A model generated the notes under the pieces. It had not been told where the DNA came from, did no database searches, and saw only the letters and a program-made list of their open reading frames with translations. This document shows positions 36,438 through 44,701 of a stretch of DNA of 64,000 nt, in pieces (the stretch's first letter is position 1; each line of letters begins with the position of its first letter). Source of the stretch: an uncultured Acetobacteraceae bacterium (GTDB taxonomy: Bacteria; Pseudomonadota; Alphaproteobacteria; Acetobacterales; Acetobacteraceae); NCBI GenBank assembly GCA_903918195.1, contig CAIXDS010000199.1:20968-84967 (forward strand), given 5' to 3'. The position numbers and the translations under genes were made by a program.

Positions 36438-37701
36438 GCGCCAGCTCCAGCAGCGCGGCGGCGACCTCGCCGGGCAGCGAGGCGGTGCGGGCGGCGGCTT
36501 CCATGCCCGCCCGGCCCATGGACCCGGCGCGCGCGGGGTCGCGCAGCAGGCCGTCCACCCAGGCCGCGAGGGCGGCGGCGTCAGCCACCTCCGCCAGCGC
36601 CCCGGCCGAGCGCAGCGCCGCCACGGCATCGGCAAAGCTCCCGGTATGCGGACCGACCGCGACCGGCCGGCCGAGGCGGGCCGGTTCCAGCGGATTCTGC
36701 CCACCCCGCCCCGCCAGACTCTTGCCGACGAACACCGCACCGGCGAGGCGGATGAACAGGCCCAGCTCGGCCAGGGTGTCGCCCAGCCACAGCCCGGCCG
36801 GCGCCGGCGGGTCCTGGCCGAGCGCCCGCCTTGTCAGCGGCCGGCCGGCAAGCTCGGCGGCGATGGCGGCGCCGCGCTCAGGGTGGCGCGGCACGATGAT
36901 GGTCAGCAGCCCCGGATGGACGGGCGCGAGGCGGTCGTGCACGGCGGCGGCGATGGCCTCCTCGCCGGGATGCGTGCTGGCGGCGAGCCAGACCGGGCGG
37001 CCGTGCAGCAGCGCCCGCAGGCGGGCCAGTTCGGCCGGGTCGGCGGGCAGGTCGGCGGCGGCGAATTTCAAATTGCCCGGCGCGGTCACGTTGCTGGCGC
37101 CGAGCGCGCGCAGACGCCCGGCATCGCCCTCGGACTGCGCCTGAACGATGTCGAAGGCACCGAACAAACCGCGCGCCAGCCCAGGTGCCAGCCGCCACCG
37201 TGCATGGCTGCGGGCGGAAAGCCGGGCATTGACCAGACACATCGGCACCCCCCGCCGGCGGCAGGCGGCGATCAGGTTCGGCCAGACCTCGCTCTCCACG
37301 AAGCCGGCCACGTCCGGCCGCCAATGGTCGAGGAACCGCGCCGCCCAGGCCGGCACATCGAGCGGGACAAAACGGTGCTGCACCCGCCCGTCCAGCCCCA
37401 GCGCCGGCAGGCGCTGCTCCAGCAACCCGGCCGAGGTGACGGTGCCGGTGGTCATCAGCACCCGTGCGCCCGAGTCGGCCAGCGCCGCCAGCACCGGCAG
37501 CACCGACATGGTCTCGCCCACGCTGGCCGCGTGCAGCCAGATCAGCCGGCCGGGCGGGCGCGGCGTGGCGTCCTCGCCCCAGCGTTCGGGCAGGCGGGCG
37601 GCGATCTCCCGGCCGCGGCGCAGGCGGCGCGCCAGCATCGCCCGCAACACCGGCGCCCCGAGCGTCGCGGCGGCGGCATAAACCGGCAGGATCAGGCGCA
37701 C
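36424..37701 (-). CDS. waaA: 3-deoxy-D-manno-octulosonic acid transferase WaaA (KdtA)
   Basis: A 425-residue GT30 enzyme adding Kdo from CMP-Kdo to lipid IVA. It shows IWLHAASVGETMSVLPVLAA, TTGTVTSAGLL, FVESEVWPNLIAACRRRG, VNARLSARSHARWR and FVGKSLAGRGGQNPLEPA. Starts with GTG at 37701 and overlaps the upstream acyltransferase gene by 10 bases. How many Kdo residues it adds cannot be told. Confidence 0.95.
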   Translation of the reverse strand: MRLILPVYAAAATLGAPVLRAMLARRLRRGREIAARLPERWGEDATPRPPGRLIWLHAASVGETMSVLPVLAALADSGARVLMTTGTVTSAGLLEQRLPALGLDGRVQHRFVPLDVPAWAARFLDHWRPDVAGFVESEVWPNLIAACRRRGVPMCLVNARLSARSHARWRLAPGLARGLFGAFDIVQAQSEGDAGRLRALGASNVTAPGNLKFAAADLPADPAELARLRALLHGRPVWLAASTHPGEEAIAAAVHDRLAPVHPGLLTIIVPRHPERGAAIAAELAGRPLTRRALGQDPPAPAGLWLGDTLAELGLFIRLAGAVFVGKSLAGRGGQNPLEPARLGRPVAVGPHTGSFADAVAALRSAGALAEVADAAALAAWVDGLLRDPARAGSMGRAGMEAAARTASLPGEVAAALLELAHARA

Positions 37702-38378
37702 AGGCGGTCGGCCTCGTCGGTGGCCGCGGTGATCGCCGCCTCGATGCGCGGCAGGGTGGCCTCGGCGCCGTCGCGGGGCACGTCGATTGCTTCACCGCAC
37801 ACGATCACCCCGCGGCCGAACGGCAGCGGCAGCACCATGCGGTCCCAGGTGGGCAGCGTCCAACGCCGCGAGGTCTGCGCCGCGCAGGGCAGCACCTTGG
37901 TGCCGGAGCGCGCGGCCAGTTGCGCCACCCCAAGGGCGGCGACCCGGCGCGGGCCGCGCGGCCCGTCGGGGGTGATGACCACGTGGCCGCCATCCTCCAG
38001 CACGCCGAGCAAGGCGCGCGCACTGGCGGCGCCGCCACGCTCCCGGCCTTTGTGGCGGCTGGAGCCGTGCACCAGTTTCAGATTGAACCGGCGCACCACC
38101 TCGCCAATGAAGCGGCCGTCATTGTGGCGGCTGACCAGCACATACCCGCGGGCGCGCCCGCCGCTGCGGGTATGCACCATCGTCCACATCGCCGGCATCA
38201 GCGGCAGACGTTCGTGCCAGAACGCCCCGACCACCGGCTGCAGCGCGACCGGCGCGGCCAGGTGCGCCTCGCCATGCAGAGTCCAGCGCGTGGTGCGCAG
38301 GGCGAAATCGAGATAGAGGCCAAGCAGCGCGGCAAAGGCCGCCTGCACCCAGGGGCGGCGCAACGTACGTTTCAACAT
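37692..38378 (-). CDS. DUF374-type lysophospholipid acyltransferase family protein
   Basis: A 228-residue protein of the LpxL/PlsC-related DUF374 group. It shows a short N-terminal hydrophobic segment, YVLVSRHNDGRFIGEVVRRF, VHGSSRHKGRERGG, VVITPDGPRGPRRVAALGVA and a closing GRGVIVCGEAIDVP. It is often found in front of waaA in alphaproteobacteria. The start at 38378 fits the family; a long upstream extension lies antisense to the Fe-S gene. First gene of the lipid A cluster. Exact substrate unknown. Confidence 0.9.
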   Translation of the reverse strand: MLKRTLRRPWVQAAFAALLGLYLDFALRTTRWTLHGEAHLAAPVALQPVVGAFWHERLPLMPAMWTMVHTRSGGRARGYVLVSRHNDGRFIGEVVRRFNLKLVHGSSRHKGRERGGAASARALLGVLEDGGHVVITPDGPRGPRRVAALGVAQLAARSGTKVLPCAAQTSRRWTLPTWDRMVLPLPFGRGVIVCGEAIDVPRDGAEATLPRIEAAITAATDEADRLCA

Positions 38379-38561
38379 GGGCGGCGCGGGTAGCACGCGC
38401 GCTGCGGGGCGGCAAATGGGCGGGAGGCCAGGGCATACGCGCCTGGACCAAGCCCCCGCGCCGCGCGTCGTTCGACATCCGCGGGGAAGCCTGACCGTCC
38501 GTCGCGGTTTTGCGGGCGGGTGGCAGCCGGTGCGGTGGGGAATTGATGCGCCCTCCCCCAC

Positions 38562-38575
38562 TTGACCTGCGTCAA
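38562..38575 (+). promoter_or_regulatory. FNR/FixK-type operator ahead of the Fe-S/molybdoenzyme genes
   Basis: TTGACCTGCGTCAA is a perfect palindrome TTGAC-N4-GTCAA, the half-site form used by many FNR/CRP-family regulators. It is centred 42 bases before the ATG at 38611. At class II spacing, transcription would start at or just before that ATG, so the mRNA could be leaderless. The site match is seen directly; control is inferred. Confidence 0.6.
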
Positions 38576-38610
38576 CGACCGCGCCGGTTTCGGGTGCGCA
38601 TGTCCGCCCG

Positions 38611-39264
38611 ATGTCAACCGACCAGCGTTTCACACCAACGCGGCGCGGCCTGTTCCGGGGGGTTTCCTCGGCCGGGCCGGCGCTGCCGCGGCCGGCGGTC
38701 GGCGAGGCGGGGCCGCGCTGGGGCATGGTGATCGACCTCGCGCGCTGCACCGGCTGCCAGGCCTGCACGGCGGCCTGCGTGGTTGAAAACGGCACCGATC
38801 CCGCCGCCCCCCGCAGCAGCGTCGCCGTGTATGAAACGGGGGTGGACGGGCTGCCCCGCATCGCGGTGCTGCCGCGGCTGTGCCAGCACTGCGCCGAGGC
38901 GCCGTGCATCGCGGCCTGCCCGGTGGGGGCGAGCCGGCGACGGCGGGATGGCATCGTGGTGGTGGAGGCCGCCGCCTGCACCGGCTGCGGCGATTGCGTG
39001 CGGGCATGCCCGTATGAGTCGCGCCGGCTCGATCCGCGCAGTGGCACCGCCGATGCGTGCGATTTCTGCGCGCACCGGGTCGATGCCGGGCTGCTGCCGG
39101 CCTGCGTGGAGATGTGTCCGGGCGGGGCGCTGGTGTTCGGCGACCTGAACGACCCGATGAGCGCGGCCAACCGCCGGCTCGCGACCGGGCAGGGACGAAC
39201 GCTGCGGCCGGAGGCGGACACCTTGCCGCTGGTGTTCTATCTCGGCCTCGGCAGCACAGGCTGA
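38611..39264 (+). CDS. TtrB/DmsB-like 4x[4Fe-4S] electron-transfer subunit
   Basis: A 217-residue ferredoxin-type subunit with four cysteine groups: C46TGCQACTAAC, C91QHCAEAPCIAACP, C123TGCGDCVRACP and a fourth from C150 (CDFCAHRVDAGLLPACVEMCP). This is the DmsB/PsrB/TtrB layout with room for four cubane clusters. The N-terminus has RRGLF but no hydrophobic stretch, so a Tat signal is doubtful; export may depend on the partner. It should pass electrons between the membrane anchor and the molybdopterin domain encoded immediately downstream (5 bases). Confidence 0.9.
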   Translation: MSTDQRFTPTRRGLFRGVSSAGPALPRPAVGEAGPRWGMVIDLARCTGCQACTAACVVENGTDPAAPRSSVAVYETGVDGLPRIAVLPRLCQHCAEAPCIAACPVGASRRRRDGIVVVEAAACTGCGDCVRACPYESRRLDPRSGTADACDFCAHRVDAGLLPACVEMCPGGALVFGDLNDPMSAANRRLATGQGRTLRPEADTLPLVFYLGLGSTG

Positions 39265-39269
39265 CCCGC

Positions 39270-42155
39270 ATGAATTTGACGCTGCTCGACCTCGCCCAAC
39301 CGGTGGGATGGACGCCCTGGTGGGCAGCGGTTGCCTTCCTGGTCGGTCTGTCGGTGGGCGGGTTTGTGCTGGCGCTGCCCGGGCGGGCGTTCGGCATGCC
39401 GCGCTGGCAACGGGTGTCGCGGCTGGGGCTGCTGGTGGCGCTGGCCGCGGGGATCTCGGCGCCGCCCTGCATGCTGGCGGCGCTGGCGCGGCCGGACCGG
39501 GTCGGGCTGCTGTATGCGCGGGCGGAGGGATCGTCCTCCTGGCTGGCGACTTGTGCGACGTTGATGCCGGCCTATCTGGCGGCGCTGACGGTGTTCGCCT
39601 GGACGACGCTGCGGCGCGATCTGGCGGCGGCCGAGGGGCGCGGCGTGCTGGCGCGGCTGCAACGGGTGGCGTCACTCGGCGGCGGCGGGGCGCCGCGGCT
39701 GCGGATGCTGACGATGTTCGCGGCCGGCGGGCTGGGCCTGGCCATGATGCTGGGCGTTGCCGCCGAATTGCGGCCGGCCTGGAACAGCGCGCTGTTGCCC
39801 TGGCACCTGGCGGTCACGGCGCTGGCGGGGGCGCTGGGGGCGGTGCTGGTGCTCGACCGGCTGGCGGGCGGGGTGCGCGATGCCGGCACGATGGCGCTGT
39901 TCGCGCGCGGCGCCGCCGGGGTGCTGGTGCTCGGGATGATGCTGGGGCGGGAGTCCTGGCACTCCCCCGCCGTGATCGCCGAGGGGCTGGCCGCGCTGCT
40001 GGCGCTGGTGTGGCCGGCGCGGCTGGGGTGGCTGGTCGGGCTGTTGGTCATTGCCGCGTGCTGGCTGGTGCGCTGGAACCTGGTCGCCACGGATGCGGAC
40101 TGGACCGGGCCCGCGCCGCTCGGCACGGCGGGATTGCTGGTCGTTCTGCTGGCGGGGATCGCCGCGCTGGCGCCGGTGCTGGGGCCGCGCCGGGCGGAGG
40201 GGACGAAACATGCGTTGCGCCGGCGGGTGCTGCTGGCCGGCGCGGCCGGGGTTGGGCTGGCCGCCATCGGGGTGGCGTTCCGGGACATGGCAAGGCGTTA
40301 CGCCCGGGGCGCCGAGGCGGCGCCGCGCGCGCTGGCGCCGGAGGCCCGGGTCGATCCGGTGACGGGCGTGGTCACGCCGAATGTCGGGCAATATGTGGCC
40401 CATGTGGCCTGCCCCGCCTGTTTTTTCACGTGCGGCGCGCGGCTGCGGGTGGAGCGCGCCTCCGGACGGGTGCTGCGCATCACCGGCAATCCGTTCCATC
40501 CGCTCTCGGCCGACCCTGCCCTGCCCGCCTCGGTCACCTTGCGCGATGCGTTCGCGGCGTTGTCGCGGCGGCACGAGAGCGGGTTGGCGCATCGTGCCAC
40601 GCTGTGCGTCCGCGGTGCCGTGCTGCCGCCGTTGCGCGACGACCCGGGCCGGCTGCGAACACCGCTGAAGCGCGTGGGGGCGCGCGGCGGCGGAAGATGG
40701 GCACCGATCGCGGTTGAGACCCTCGTGCGCGAGGTGGTCGAGGGCGGTGATCTGTTCGGCGAGGGACAGGTGGAGGGGTTGCGGGCGCTGCGCGGCGCTG
40801 CGCTGGAGACTCCGCTTGGGGTTCTGGTCGGGCGCGAGAACGGCCGGACCGCGTTCGCGCGGTTTTTCATGCACGCTTATGGCGGCGGCGCCATCACGGT
40901 GCAGCACATCGCGCCGCCGGTTCCCGATCTGCGCGAGGCCGATTTTGTTTTGGTGTTCGGCAGCACCCTGCCCGACCAGCCGCTCGGCCGGCAGATCGCC
41001 GAGCGGCGCGCGGCCGGGCAGATGGTGACCGTGGTGGCCGATGCGGTGCTTGGGCCGGCGGACAATGTGGCGGTCGGCGCGCAGTCGCGCTGGCTGCCGA
41101 TCCGGCCGGGGACCGAGGGCGTTCTGGCGCGAGCGGTGATGCGGCGGATGCCCGGACGTGACGGAACAGACAATGCCGCAGCGATCTGCGGCGTGGCGGA
41201 GGCCGACATTGCAGGGCTGGCCAGCGCGTTCGCCGCGCATGGAAAGCGGGCCGCCTGCGTCGCGACCGGGCCGCTCGATGCCGGGTCCGCGGCTGCGCTG
41301 CAGGCGCTGAATGCGCTGGCCGGGCATCCCGGTCCGGCGCTGCCGGCGGAGGCGTTGGCGACCGATCGGCTGAAGGCGCTGCTGCTCTGGGGCTGCGATA
41401 CGGACCCGGCCGTTTCCGTGCCTCTGGTGGTGGCGATCGGTCCGTTCCTGGATGTGGCTGCGCGCCATGCGGATTACGTTGTGCCCGATACGCTGCCGTT
41501 CGAAAGCTGGGGCTGGCATAACGGGCCGGGGGCTGGAGTCACCACCTCCTGGCCGGCGGTGGCGCCGCCCGGCGGGGCGGTGGGAATGGAGCGGTTTCTG
41601 TTCGCCTGTGCCCGCGCCATCGACCTGCCCGATTTCAGCGCTGAAACGCTGGACGATCCCGCCGCGTTTTATGTCCGCGTGATCGCCGCCCTGGCGGTCG
41701 CAAGCCCGGCGCTGCCCGAGATCAGCGAGGACGATTTTGCTCTCGCGGGGCTGGACCGGATTCGTCCGGTGCTGGAAGCGAGTTTGGGCGAACGGGGGTG
41801 GCGCAAGGCGGCGTTCGTGCTGGCGCGGGGTGGCCGTTTCGATCTGGCGGATGACGCCGGGCCGGTGGCCCAACCGATTGAGCCGGTGCTTGCGGCGGCG
41901 GGCGCTGTGGCGGCGCCCTCGGCGGCGTGGCCGTTCGTGCTGGCCGTGCGGGCGGGCTTCCGACCCGGCGTGGTGGCGCTGCACGCCGAGGATGCGGCGG
42001 CGCTAGGCCTGCGCAACGGCCAGGCCGTGAAGGTCGAAACCCCGGCCGGCTTGCAAACGGGCAGGCTGGAGCTGCGCCTGGGCCTGATGCACGGCGTGGT
42101 CGCGGTGAGCAGCGGCGCCCTGCGCGACGCCCTGCCAGCGCGCGTAACCGCCTGA
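39270..42155 (+). CDS. Fused NrfD/TtrC-like membrane anchor and TtrA-like molybdopterin oxidoreductase
   Basis: A 961-residue single frame. Residues 1 to about 310 contain about nine hydrophobic helices as in NrfD/PsrC/TtrC quinol-interacting anchors. At 317–319 is RRR followed by VLLAGAAGVGLAAIGVA, resembling a twin-arginine signal now located internally. From about 350 a molybdopterin oxidoreductase begins: C381PACFFTC388 with Gly-rich GNPFHPLSADPALP and fourth Cys446 (LCVRG), a TtrA-like [4Fe-4S] motif. The C-terminal molybdopterin-binding domain includes GLRNGQAVKVETPAGLQTGR. The catalytic part is about 600 residues, far shorter than TtrA (about 1000), and no candidate Mo-ligand Cys is evident. 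Substrate unknown. Confidence 0.85.
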   Translation: MNLTLLDLAQPVGWTPWWAAVAFLVGLSVGGFVLALPGRAFGMPRWQRVSRLGLLVALAAGISAPPCMLAALARPDRVGLLYARAEGSSSWLATCATLMPAYLAALTVFAWTTLRRDLAAAEGRGVLARLQRVASLGGGGAPRLRMLTMFAAGGLGLAMMLGVAAELRPAWNSALLPWHLAVTALAGALGAVLVLDRLAGGVRDAGTMALFARGAAGVLVLGMMLGRESWHSPAVIAEGLAALLALVWPARLGWLVGLLVIAACWLVRWNLVATDADWTGPAPLGTAGLLVVLLAGIAALAPVLGPRRAEGTKHALRRRVLLAGAAGVGLAAIGVAFRDMARRYARGAEAAPRALAPEARVDPVTGVVTPNVGQYVAHVACPACFFTCGARLRVERASGRVLRITGNPFHPLSADPALPASVTLRDAFAALSRRHESGLAHRATLCVRGAVLPPLRDDPGRLRTPLKRVGARGGGRWAPIAVETLVREVVEGGDLFGEGQVEGLRALRGAALETPLGVLVGRENGRTAFARFFMHAYGGGAITVQHIAPPVPDLREADFVLVFGSTLPDQPLGRQIAERRAAGQMVTVVADAVLGPADNVAVGAQSRWLPIRPGTEGVLARAVMRRMPGRDGTDNAAAICGVAEADIAGLASAFAAHGKRAACVATGPLDAGSAAALQALNALAGHPGPALPAEALATDRLKALLLWGCDTDPAVSVPLVVAIGPFLDVAARHADYVVPDTLPFESWGWHNGPGAGVTTSWPAVAPPGGAVGMERFLFACARAIDLPDFSAETLDDPAAFYVRVIAALAVASPALPEISEDDFALAGLDRIRPVLEASLGERGWRKAAFVLARGGRFDLADDAGPVAQPIEPVLAAAGAVAAPSAAWPFVLAVRAGFRPGVVALHAEDAAALGLRNGQAVKVETPAGLQTGRLELRLGLMHGVVAVSSGALRDALPARVTA

Positions 42156-42162
42156 ACGGGGT

Positions 42163-42226
42163 CCAGGGGCTTTGCCCCTGGTGGGTGCAGGGCAAAGCCC
42201 TGCCAGGGTCCGGGGCAGCGCCCCGG
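42163..42226. repeat. Dispersed multi-hairpin repeat, copy 4 (probable terminator position)
   Basis: Three perfect hairpins in a row: CCAGGGGC-TTT-GCCCCTGG (42163–42181), GCAGGGC-AAA-GCCCTGC (42187–42203) and CCGGGGC-AGC-GCCCCGG (42210–42226). It follows the molybdoenzyme stop codon by 7 bases and precedes the PepSY gene. Confidence 0.85.
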
Positions 42227-42362
42227 CACATACCGTTCCGTAATTCCGGTAAAAACCCCGTGCCTTCACAAAATCGGCATAAATATTTCCAAGATACCAT
42301 CCTCATTTAGGCTCCGCGGACCGCTTGAAATAGCCGCCAAAAACAGGAAAGGGGATGTAAAA

Positions 42363-42650
42363 ATGCGCTCGTTCAAGGTCTTCGCCTTGGTTGCCGCCGT
42401 TATTCTGGTTGCGGGTATTCTGGCCCCGACAGGTGCAGTGGGCGCGGAGGGGGGGTGCACGACCGCCCCCGAGAGCCAGTGGCTCTCGATTGACCAGCTT
42501 AAGGCCAAAGTGGCGGCGCAGGGCTTCGTTGTCTGGAAGGGCAGGATTGAAAACGGCTGCGCGGAAATCGCTGCCTACCCGAGCGATACGGGTGCGCTCG
42601 ACAGGCTGCGCGTGGACCCGTCCTCGGGCCAGATCGTTGACGGCAGGTAG
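42363..42650 (+). CDS. Secreted PepSY-domain protein
   Basis: A 95-residue protein. The signal peptide runs MRSFKVFALVAAVILVAGIL to about residue 28 (VGAEG). The rest is a single PepSY_2-like domain: ESQWLSIDQLKAKVAAQGF, VVWKGRIENGCAEIAAYPSD and the closing LRVDPSSGQIV. Two cysteines may pair in the periplasm. A good ribosome binding site (AAAGGGGATG) precedes the ATG. Role unknown; such domains are often linked to inhibiting proteases or binding metals or flavins. Confidence 0.85.
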   Translation: MRSFKVFALVAAVILVAGILAPTGAVGAEGGCTTAPESQWLSIDQLKAKVAAQGFVVWKGRIENGCAEIAAYPSDTGALDRLRVDPSSGQIVDGR

Positions 42651-42659
42651 CCTGGCCGC

Positions 42660-43196
42660 TTACGCCGCATCCCGGTTGCCAGAAATGGCGGCCGGGTGAG
42701 GCGCGATGAGACGCTTGCGGAAGAAAATCCGGCTGTGCCCGGGCGGAAAATCGTCCAGCACGCCGAACACGCTGTAGCCGATCTTCTGGTAGAACGGGGC
42801 CGCCTGGAAGCTGAGCGCGTCCACATGGGCGCCGAGGCATCCCCTTTCCCGCGCTTCGGTTTCCGCCGCTGCCATCAGGGCCGAGCCGACGCCCTGGCCG
42901 CGCAAGCCTGCGGGAACAAACAGCATTTGCACATGCAGCCATTGGCAGAGGGTGCAGCCCCACAGGCCGCCCGCCACCGAACCCGTGTCATCGTGGATCG
43001 GAATGACCAGCAGCCGCGGCTGCACCGGGCCGATCACGGGGTGGGAGCTGGCGTCGAGGGCCTGGTAGATGGCCTCGAACGTGCCTGGGGCAGGGCAATC
43101 GGATGGCGCCAGCACGGCGGCACACGCGGTCAAGGCTTTTTTCACCGCGTGTGCGTGGGACTTTTTGTTCGCAGGGTCAACCGCTCCGTCAGGCAA
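42660..43196 (-). CDS. GNAT-family N-acetyltransferase
   Basis: A 178-residue acetyltransferase with the acetyl-CoA loop in LFVPAGLRGQGVGSALMAAA, then CLGAHVDALSFQAAPFYQKI and GYSVFGVLDDFPPGHSRIFF. It probably acts on a small molecule or peptide amine; the substrate cannot be told. The start may be TTG at 43196 (8-base overlap with the upstream small gene) or GTG at 43145. It is convergent with the PepSY gene. Confidence 0.87.
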   Translation of the reverse strand: MPDGAVDPANKKSHAHAVKKALTACAAVLAPSDCPAPGTFEAIYQALDASSHPVIGPVQPRLLVIPIHDDTGSVAGGLWGCTLCQWLHVQMLFVPAGLRGQGVGSALMAAAETEARERGCLGAHVDALSFQAAPFYQKIGYSVFGVLDDFPPGHSRIFFRKRLIAPHPAAISGNRDAA

Positions 43197-43395
43197 CCGT
43201 GCTCAGGCCCCCGGATGTGCCGGAGGTGGCTGTGGTGGATTGGGTGGTGCCCGCCGTCTGGGTTGCGGTGGCAGATTCGCCGCCGTGGTGGTGGTGCGGT
43301 TTGGCGGTCTGCTGGGTCGCTCCGCCTTGGGCCGCCTTCTGCAGTTGCTGGGCCAGAGTTGTCGATGCCGAGCCCGATACGGCTGCCACGCTCAT
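43189..43395 (-). CDS. Small Gln/Thr/Ser-rich protein with His4 run
   Basis: A 68-residue protein starting MSVAAVSGSASTTLAQQLQK, then KPHHHHGGE and a Thr/Ser/Gln tail. An excellent ribosome binding site (AAAGGAGAC) lies before the ATG at 43395. No signal peptide or helix. Low complexity; resembles the short histidine-bearing proteins seen in rhizobia and relatives, but no family can be named. Co-directional and overlapping with the GNAT gene. Confidence 0.65.
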   Translation of the reverse strand: MSVAAVSGSASTTLAQQLQKAAQGGATQQTAKPHHHHGGESATATQTAGTTQSTTATSGTSGGLSTVA

Positions 43396-43559
43396 GATTC
43401 GGTCTCCTTTCGTGAAGGAAGCTGGCTGATACTGCCGCGCCAGGGTGAAGGCGGCCTTAACAGGAGGCGGACAAAGCCAGCCGGTCCTGGTGGTGCCGTT
43501 GTGCGCCTGCGGGTGACATGCGAGAATGCAATGGTTGCTTGAGCGGGGGTGGCTTCGGG

Positions 43560-44120
43560 ATGCCGGAAGGGCGGGGTGCAGGCGTACGCGCGGCGTGGCC
43601 GCAGCGTGTTTTTGTGGCCGCCGCCATGGCCGCATTCGTGTTGCTGCTGCCCGCCCATGGGCAGGCGCAGGTGCCCGAGACCCCGGTGGTGGAACAGGAT
43701 ATCATCCCGCCGGAAGACGGAATGGTGAATCTGCGCCGCAGCGTGACCAAGGCGCTGTCCTACCAGACGATCGTCGTCACCACGGACCAGTTGCTGTACT
43801 GGACGATCGTCTCCGGCGACGTGGCCTCGGAATGGGAGTTCCTGGCCTCCAACGCGATTACGGGCGTCGGCTATTATGTGCTGTTCGACGCGGCCTGGGC
43901 CGGCGCCGGTCTTGATGCGGGACCAGGCAACGGCCAGGTCAGCCTCACCAAGGCCATCGCCTACCGGGTGTTCGATACCGCGCGGGTGCTCGGTGTCACG
44001 CTCGCGATCGGCACCTCCCTCGAGGCGTCGCTGGAAGTCACCGCGGCAATCGCGGCGACGCGGACGGTCATTTATCTGCTGCACGACTACGCGTGGAGCT
44101 GGGCCGACAACAAACCCTGA
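43560..44120 (+). CDS. DUF2061 membrane protein
   Basis: A 186-residue membrane protein. The N-terminal segment [19 protein letters not shown] looks like a signal peptide or helix, ending HGQAQV. The DUF2061 core follows: [20 protein letters not shown], a membrane region, then [16 protein letters not shown], the family's YxxHExxW-type ending. Start 43560 or 43518. Stands alone; function unknown. Confidence 0.8.
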   Translation: MPEGRGAGVRAAWPQRVFVAAAMAAFVLLLPAHGQAQVPETPVVEQDIIPPEDGMVNLRRSVTKALSYQTIVVTTDQLLYWTIVSGDVASEWEFLASNAITGVGYYVLFDAAWAGAGLDAGPGNGQVSLTKAIAYRVFDTARVLGVTLAIGTSLEASLEVTAAIAATRTVIYLLHDYAWSWADNKP

Positions 44121-44232
44121 GCGCCCCCCATCGCAGGCTTACCCGGCCGCGCCGTTTCGCGGTGCTTGCCAACCTCGCCATGCCGCGCCATCCTTGCAGC
44201 CTTGCGCGACGACGCAGGGGGAGGCAGCCGGC

Positions 44233-44688
44233 ATGATCCGTCTGACCATCAACGGCCAGATCCACCAGGTGGATGTCGATGCGGACACCCCGCTGCTCTG
44301 GGTGCTGCGCGAGTGGATCGGCCTCACCGGGACAAAATACGGCTGCGGCGCCGGCCAGTGCGGCTGCTGCACCGTCCATATCGACGGGGTCGCCATCCGG
44401 TCCTGCCTGGTTCCCGTGGGCTCGGTCAGCGCCGCCGCAATTACCACTATCGAGGGGCTCTCACCCGACGCCTCCCACCCCGTGCAAAAGGCCTGGCTGC
44501 AGCACGAGGTGCCGCAATGCGGCTATTGCCAGTCCGGCCAGATCATGGCCGCCGCCGCTCTGCTGGCCGCCAAGCCCAGGCCCAATGACGCCGACATCCG
44601 CGCGGCGATGACCAATATCTGCCGCTGCGGCACCTACCAGCGCATCCGCGATGCCATCCACAGCGCCGCCGAACTGGGCAAGGCATAG
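44233..44688 (+). CDS. (2Fe-2S) subunit of a molybdenum hydroxylase (IorA-like)
   Basis: A 151-residue protein with the plant-type cluster [15 protein letters not shown] near residue 41 and the second pair [12 protein letters not shown] plus [15 protein letters not shown]. This is the small subunit of isoquinoline 1-oxidoreductase and related periplasmic aldehyde oxidases. It transfers electrons from the Mo subunit encoded 13 bases downstream. No FAD subunit is present. Confidence 0.93.
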   Translation: MIRLTINGQIHQVDVDADTPLLWVLREWIGLTGTKYGCGAGQCGCCTVHIDGVAIRSCLVPVGSVSAAAITTIEGLSPDASHPVQKAWLQHEVPQCGYCQSGQIMAAAALLAAKPRPNDADIRAAMTNICRCGTYQRIRDAIHSAAELGKA

Positions 44689-44701
44689 GGGAGACCCACC
44701 C

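Noticed and set aside
39270..42155. Two separate genes (ttrC and ttrA) merged by mistake
   Set aside because: The frame is continuous through the junction, with no stop, no ribosome binding site and no good internal start near the second domain. Sequencing error cannot be fully excluded, so a check is proposed in the finding.
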